Shown here piece by piece: positions 61,160 through 64,000 of a stretch of 64,000 nt of DNA (within the stretch, counting starts at the first letter, position 1; each line of letters opens with the position of its first letter). This stretch comes from an uncultured Christensenellaceae bacterium (lineage in GTDB: Bacteria; Bacillota; Clostridia; Christensenellales; UBA3700), in NCBI GenBank assembly GCA_944381365.1, contig CALWKW010000007.1, forward strand, positions 1 to 64,000, read 5' to 3'. Made by a program: the position numbers and the translations under genes. The notes under the pieces were generated by a model that was not told the origin of the DNA, searched no databases, and saw nothing but the letters and a program-made list of their open reading frames with translations.

Positions 61160-61499
61160 CTGTTTTCTCCTATAATATATAATAATTATAATATAAATAT
61201 AACAGCGTTTTCAGAAGGGGCGGAAGAGCAAAAAGACTGTTTTTACGACTTTATTACTATTTTATCCATATATAAAATTTAGTAATAACCCTCGAAAACG
61301 AAAGACATATCGGTTATAATTTTGGCAATATAAATATTGATAATAAAATCAATACTATATTATCTATATATTATAATATTTTTATCATTTATTATCTATA
61401 TCAATATAATAAAATTTTTATTACATTATATTTATATTTATAAGTATTTTGATTATGACAAAACAAAGAGACAAACTTTTAATCTTGGAATTAAAAGTA

Positions 61500-61528
61500 T
61501 TGACTATAATAAAAAGATTTGTTAATAT
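61500..61528 (+). promoter_or_regulatory. tRNA-Leu promoter
   Basis: TTGACT (61500-61505), 17-nt spacer, TAATAT (61523-61528), ending 15 nt before the tRNA. Confidence 0.5.
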
Positions 61529-61543
61529 AATAATGTTTTTAAT

Positions 61544-61630
61544 GCGGATGTGGCGGAATTGGCAGACGCGTAAGATTCAGGTTCTTATGGCCTATGGGCT
61601 GTGCAGGTTCAAATCCTGTTATCCGCACCA
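61544..61630 (+). tRNA. tRNA-Leu (anticodon CAG)
   Basis: An 87-nt cloverleaf with encoded CCA. The acceptor stem GCGGATG pairs with TATCCGC (one GU), the D-arm is GGCGGAATTGGCAGACGC as in class II tRNA-Leu, the anticodon arm is TAAGA-TTCAGGT-TCTTA with CAG, and a long variable arm and GGTTCAAATCC T-arm follow. It reads CUG codons. Confidence 0.95.
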
Positions 61631-61634
61631 GACC

Positions 61635-61680
61635 AAAATAATACGAACCAAGAAGACGATTCAAGGTCCGTATTATTTTT
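61635..61680 (+). terminator. terminator of tRNA-Leu
   Basis: AAAATAATACG (61635-61645) pairs perfectly with CGTATTATTTT (61669-61679) and a T-run follows. Confidence 0.75.
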
Positions 61681-61747
61681 TGCAAGAGATTATTTTGGAA
61701 TAATAGTTTTTTGCAAAAGATGAAACGCATATGATTAAATATGCATA

Positions 61748-62623
61748 CTAATCAGCTTGATGTTTTGATCTGAATTTTCCCGGAGACACAAGCTCAACCG
61801 ACGAGAATATTTTTGTAAAATAGCTTTGATCCTGATATCCGCACAGTGCACCGATTTCGCTTATAGACAAATCAGTGTTGCATAAGAAATATTTAGCTTT
61901 GTTAATTCTGTATTCTTCCACAATTTTCATTGGTGAAGTTCCGATGATTTTTTTAAAACATCTAAGGCATTCTCTGGTGCTTACATTTACCGATGCTGCA
62001 ATGTCTTTAATATATATTTTTTCTTGAAAATGATTCGATATAAAGGCTATCATTTTCCTGCAACGCTCATAGTCTCTATTATTAAATTGTTTAACAGGCA
62101 AAACGGCATTGTTTGAACATATTTCGTAAAATATTTCGCAAGCTAAATTTCTTATTTTCAGTTCGTAGCCGTAATTTTCGGAATAAAACGAATTAACAAT
62201 CTGTTTGGCAAAAAACAATATTTGTTTTTGCCACTCCGTATTGCCGTCTATTTTAATATAAGACAAAGAACTCTGCGTAAAAGGCAAAATATATTTCTGA
62301 TATATTGCAGAAAAATCGCTGTCTGCTAAAAACATAGGGTGAAAAAGAATATTTGGCATTTCTGAACGAATACTTTTTTTGCCGGCATAAGAGTGAAGCG
62401 TTTTACTGTTTATAAACACACCTTGATCTTTTTTCAGGGTTATTTCTTTTCCGTCCACAGTCGCGCATATTTCGCCCTCTTTTACATATGCGAACTCAAA
62501 TTCGTCATGCCAGTGCAGGGGATAACCGTTACCTTCGTATGTGTCGATATAAACTGCAAGAGGGAAATTACTATTGCCGTGAAGCGTAAGTTCTTTTTTG
62601 TTGCCATCTATATTGTAAAGCAT
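61748..62623 (-). CDS. AraC-family transcriptional regulator
   Basis: This 291-aa protein has an N-terminal cupin-like effector domain (LHWHDEFEFAYVKEGE, with metal-type His) and a C-terminal double HTH (about 190-288; IKDIAASVNVSTRECLRCFKK and ISEIGALCGYQDQSYFTKIF). It is likely sugar- or ligand-responsive. GAGGAA precedes the ATG. It is divergently transcribed from an MFS transporter with a 103-bp shared gap, so it probably regulates that transporter. Confidence 0.92.
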   Translation of the reverse strand: MLYNIDGNKKELTLHGNSNFPLAVYIDTYEGNGYPLHWHDEFEFAYVKEGEICATVDGKEITLKKDQGVFINSKTLHSYAGKKSIRSEMPNILFHPMFLADSDFSAIYQKYILPFTQSSLSYIKIDGNTEWQKQILFFAKQIVNSFYSENYGYELKIRNLACEIFYEICSNNAVLPVKQFNNRDYERCRKMIAFISNHFQEKIYIKDIAASVNVSTRECLRCFKKIIGTSPMKIVEEYRINKAKYFLCNTDLSISEIGALCGYQDQSYFTKIFSSVELVSPGKFRSKHQAD

Positions 62624-62726
62624 GAAAGTTCCTCGTTTTTGTCGCTATTTTTATAATACTAACACATTTTGATTATAGACGCAATAATCAAAAAGTATTT
62701 ATAATTACAGTATTGAGAGGATATTT

Positions 62727-63914
62727 ATGGCAACAATTTTATTGGTAATTATATACATTTGCTTTATCGGTTTGGGGATACCTGATTCTTTATTCGGTTC
62801 TGCGTGGCCAACAATATACAGAGAGCTTGCTTTGCCGATAGGCTACGCTAATTTTGTCACGATTATTATATCGGGATGTACGATACTTTCCAGTATCCTA
62901 TCGGTTAAAATAACGAAAAAAATAGGAACAGGCGGCATAACTGCAATAAGTACCGTTATGACGGCCGTTGCGCTTATTTGTATATCTGTTTCTTCCGACT
63001 TTATATTTATATGTATATTTTCTGTTCCTCTCGGTCTGGGGGCAGGAGGGATAGATGCGGCGCTTAACGATTACGTAGCTAATAATTATAAGTCTATTCA
63101 AATGAACTTCCTGCATTGTTTTTACGGAATAGGAGTAGCAGCAAGCCCCTTTCTTATGTCTATAGCGTTGGCTGGCGACGGCGGATGGAGAGGCGGATAC
63201 AGAATAATGTTCTGCATTCAACTTGCAATATCTGTAATAGCGCTGGCTGCTTTGCCGTTGTGGCTAAAATGTAAGCGTTTAAACAATAAAAACGATAAAT
63301 CGGAAACAGACAGAAAGGGTGTTTCTCACGGTTTGGTTGCGGCAATAAAAAATGGCAGCGTAAGGCAGTCGTGGCTTGTATTTTTCAGCTCTTGTGCGAT
63401 CGAATACACCTGCAGTACATGGGGAAGTTCTTATCTCGTCGATACAATAGGTATGGCTGTTGACAAAGCAGCATTGATAATAACATTCTATTATGTCGGA
63501 ATTACTTTAGGACGATTTCTCTCGGGAATACTGTCATATAAATTATCCAATAAGTTATTGATATTCATAGGTCAAGGAATAGTTTTGACGGCAATAATTT
63601 TACTGTTTATGCCTTTGCCTCCTCTTGCATCTGGGATTGCTCTTTTTCTTATAGGTATGGGCAACGGGCCGATTTTCCCTAATATGTTGTATTTAGGACC
63701 TCGAATAGCCCCCGATCTTGATTCTCAGGCTATTATCAGCACTCAAATGACTTCTTCCTATATAGGCATATTAGCGATGCCGGCAGTTTTCGGACTTATA
63801 GCGCAGAACATTTCTGTAAGGTTATTTCCTGCTTTTTTAGCTGTGATGTTTACGATTTTGCTTGTTTCCACATTGTTTCTTTCGAAAAAGTTGCCAAACA
63901 ATGTTAAAGAATAG
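62727..63914 (+). CDS. MFS transporter
   Basis: This 395-aa protein has 12 predicted TM helices in two six-helix bundles with the usual central cytoplasmic loop (about 185-210). GIPDSLFGSAWPTIYRE near the N-terminus resembles FucP/sugar-type MFS carriers. GAGAGGA precedes the ATG. The divergent AraC regulator points to an inducible carbon-source or metabolite transporter; the substrate is not identifiable. Confidence 0.9.
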   Translation: MATILLVIIYICFIGLGIPDSLFGSAWPTIYRELALPIGYANFVTIIISGCTILSSILSVKITKKIGTGGITAISTVMTAVALICISVSSDFIFICIFSVPLGLGAGGIDAALNDYVANNYKSIQMNFLHCFYGIGVAASPFLMSIALAGDGGWRGGYRIMFCIQLAISVIALAALPLWLKCKRLNNKNDKSETDRKGVSHGLVAAIKNGSVRQSWLVFFSSCAIEYTCSTWGSSYLVDTIGMAVDKAALIITFYYVGITLGRFLSGILSYKLSNKLLIFIGQGIVLTAIILLFMPLPPLASGIALFLIGMGNGPIFPNMLYLGPRIAPDLDSQAIISTQMTSSYIGILAMPAVFGLIAQNISVRLFPAFLAVMFTILLVSTLFLSKKLPNNVKE

Positions 63915-63935
63915 TCTATGATAGGTAATGATTCG

Positions 63936-64000
63936 TTTTGATGCCTCTGCGAAATTTGCCGTTCCCGTTTCGCTATGGTAGCATAGTTCTCGCAGAAGTC
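63936..64000. repeat. possible fifth copy of the dispersed repeat, cut by the window edge
   Basis: GATGCCTCTGCGAAATTTGCCG loosely resembles the start of copies C and D (GCCTTTGCGAATTTT), and a CTGCGA...TCGCAG inverted repeat follows. The match is short and the window ends, so this is tentative. Confidence 0.3.

Overview
The window is low-GC bacterial DNA around a chromosomal replication/segregation locus. Gene content points to a spore-forming, probably uncultured gut Clostridia-type Firmicute: spoVT, a SpoVB/YabM-type flippase, YabN, YabP and YabQ, a Gram-positive oriC gene set (dnaA, dnaN, recF, gyrB, gyrA, parB, rsmG, mnmG, mnmE, jag, yidC, yidD, rnpA, rpmH), a GH2 beta-galactosidase and a large Gly-rich surface protein. 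The genetic code is standard. Promoters are close to sigma-A consensus (TTGACA-17-TATAAT), and many genes have strong GGAGG ribosome sites.

Layout. 1-15.5 kb: an accessory cluster on the minus strand with a membrane-anchored XRE regulator, a small exported protein, a 1628-aa surface protein and three tandem MacB-type ABC transporters whose ATPase halves are nearly identical. 15.9-20.0 kb (+): lysA, a four-TM protein, a lipoprotein serine protease and radC. 20.2-31.2 kb (-): lacZ, trmL, then spoVT-yabM-yabN-dus, a BspA-like repeat protein and small membrane proteins. 31.7-36.2 kb (+): a condensation-domain acyltransferase with a zinc-ribbon membrane partner, a ROK glucokinase, and a GNAT toxin-antitoxin pair. 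36.3-55.3 kb: the replication/segregation and RNA-modification block, rearranged relative to the usual order. 55.3-60.4 kb: a nearly gene-free, AT-rich stretch with parS-like sites, one DnaA box and candidate mini-genes. 60.5-64 kb: yabP-yabQ, tRNA-Leu(CAG), and an AraC regulator divergent from an MFS transporter.

How it fits together. The ancestral order would be parB...rpmH | dnaA dnaN recF gyrB gyrA. Here recF-gyrBA diverges from dnaA, the parB...rpmH block lies on the other side of dnaN, and mnmE is flipped. Copies of a dispersed non-coding repeat sit exactly after dnaN and after mnmE, at two of the inferred breakpoints. parA is missing from its usual place next to parB. DnaA boxes occur in three places (30.8 kb, 43.9 kb and one at 57.8 kb), and the parS-like sites lie next to rpmH, where the origin lies in most relatives.

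The most interesting items are the parS-bearing gene desert, the DnaA-box palindrome at 30.8 kb, promoters placed to give leaderless mRNAs for dnaA, recF and mnmE, the interspersed repeat family, the triplicated ABC/surface-protein cluster, and several small genes (a 48-aa Cys-rich zinc-finger-like protein, a 54-aa antitoxin, a 41-aa membrane peptide).
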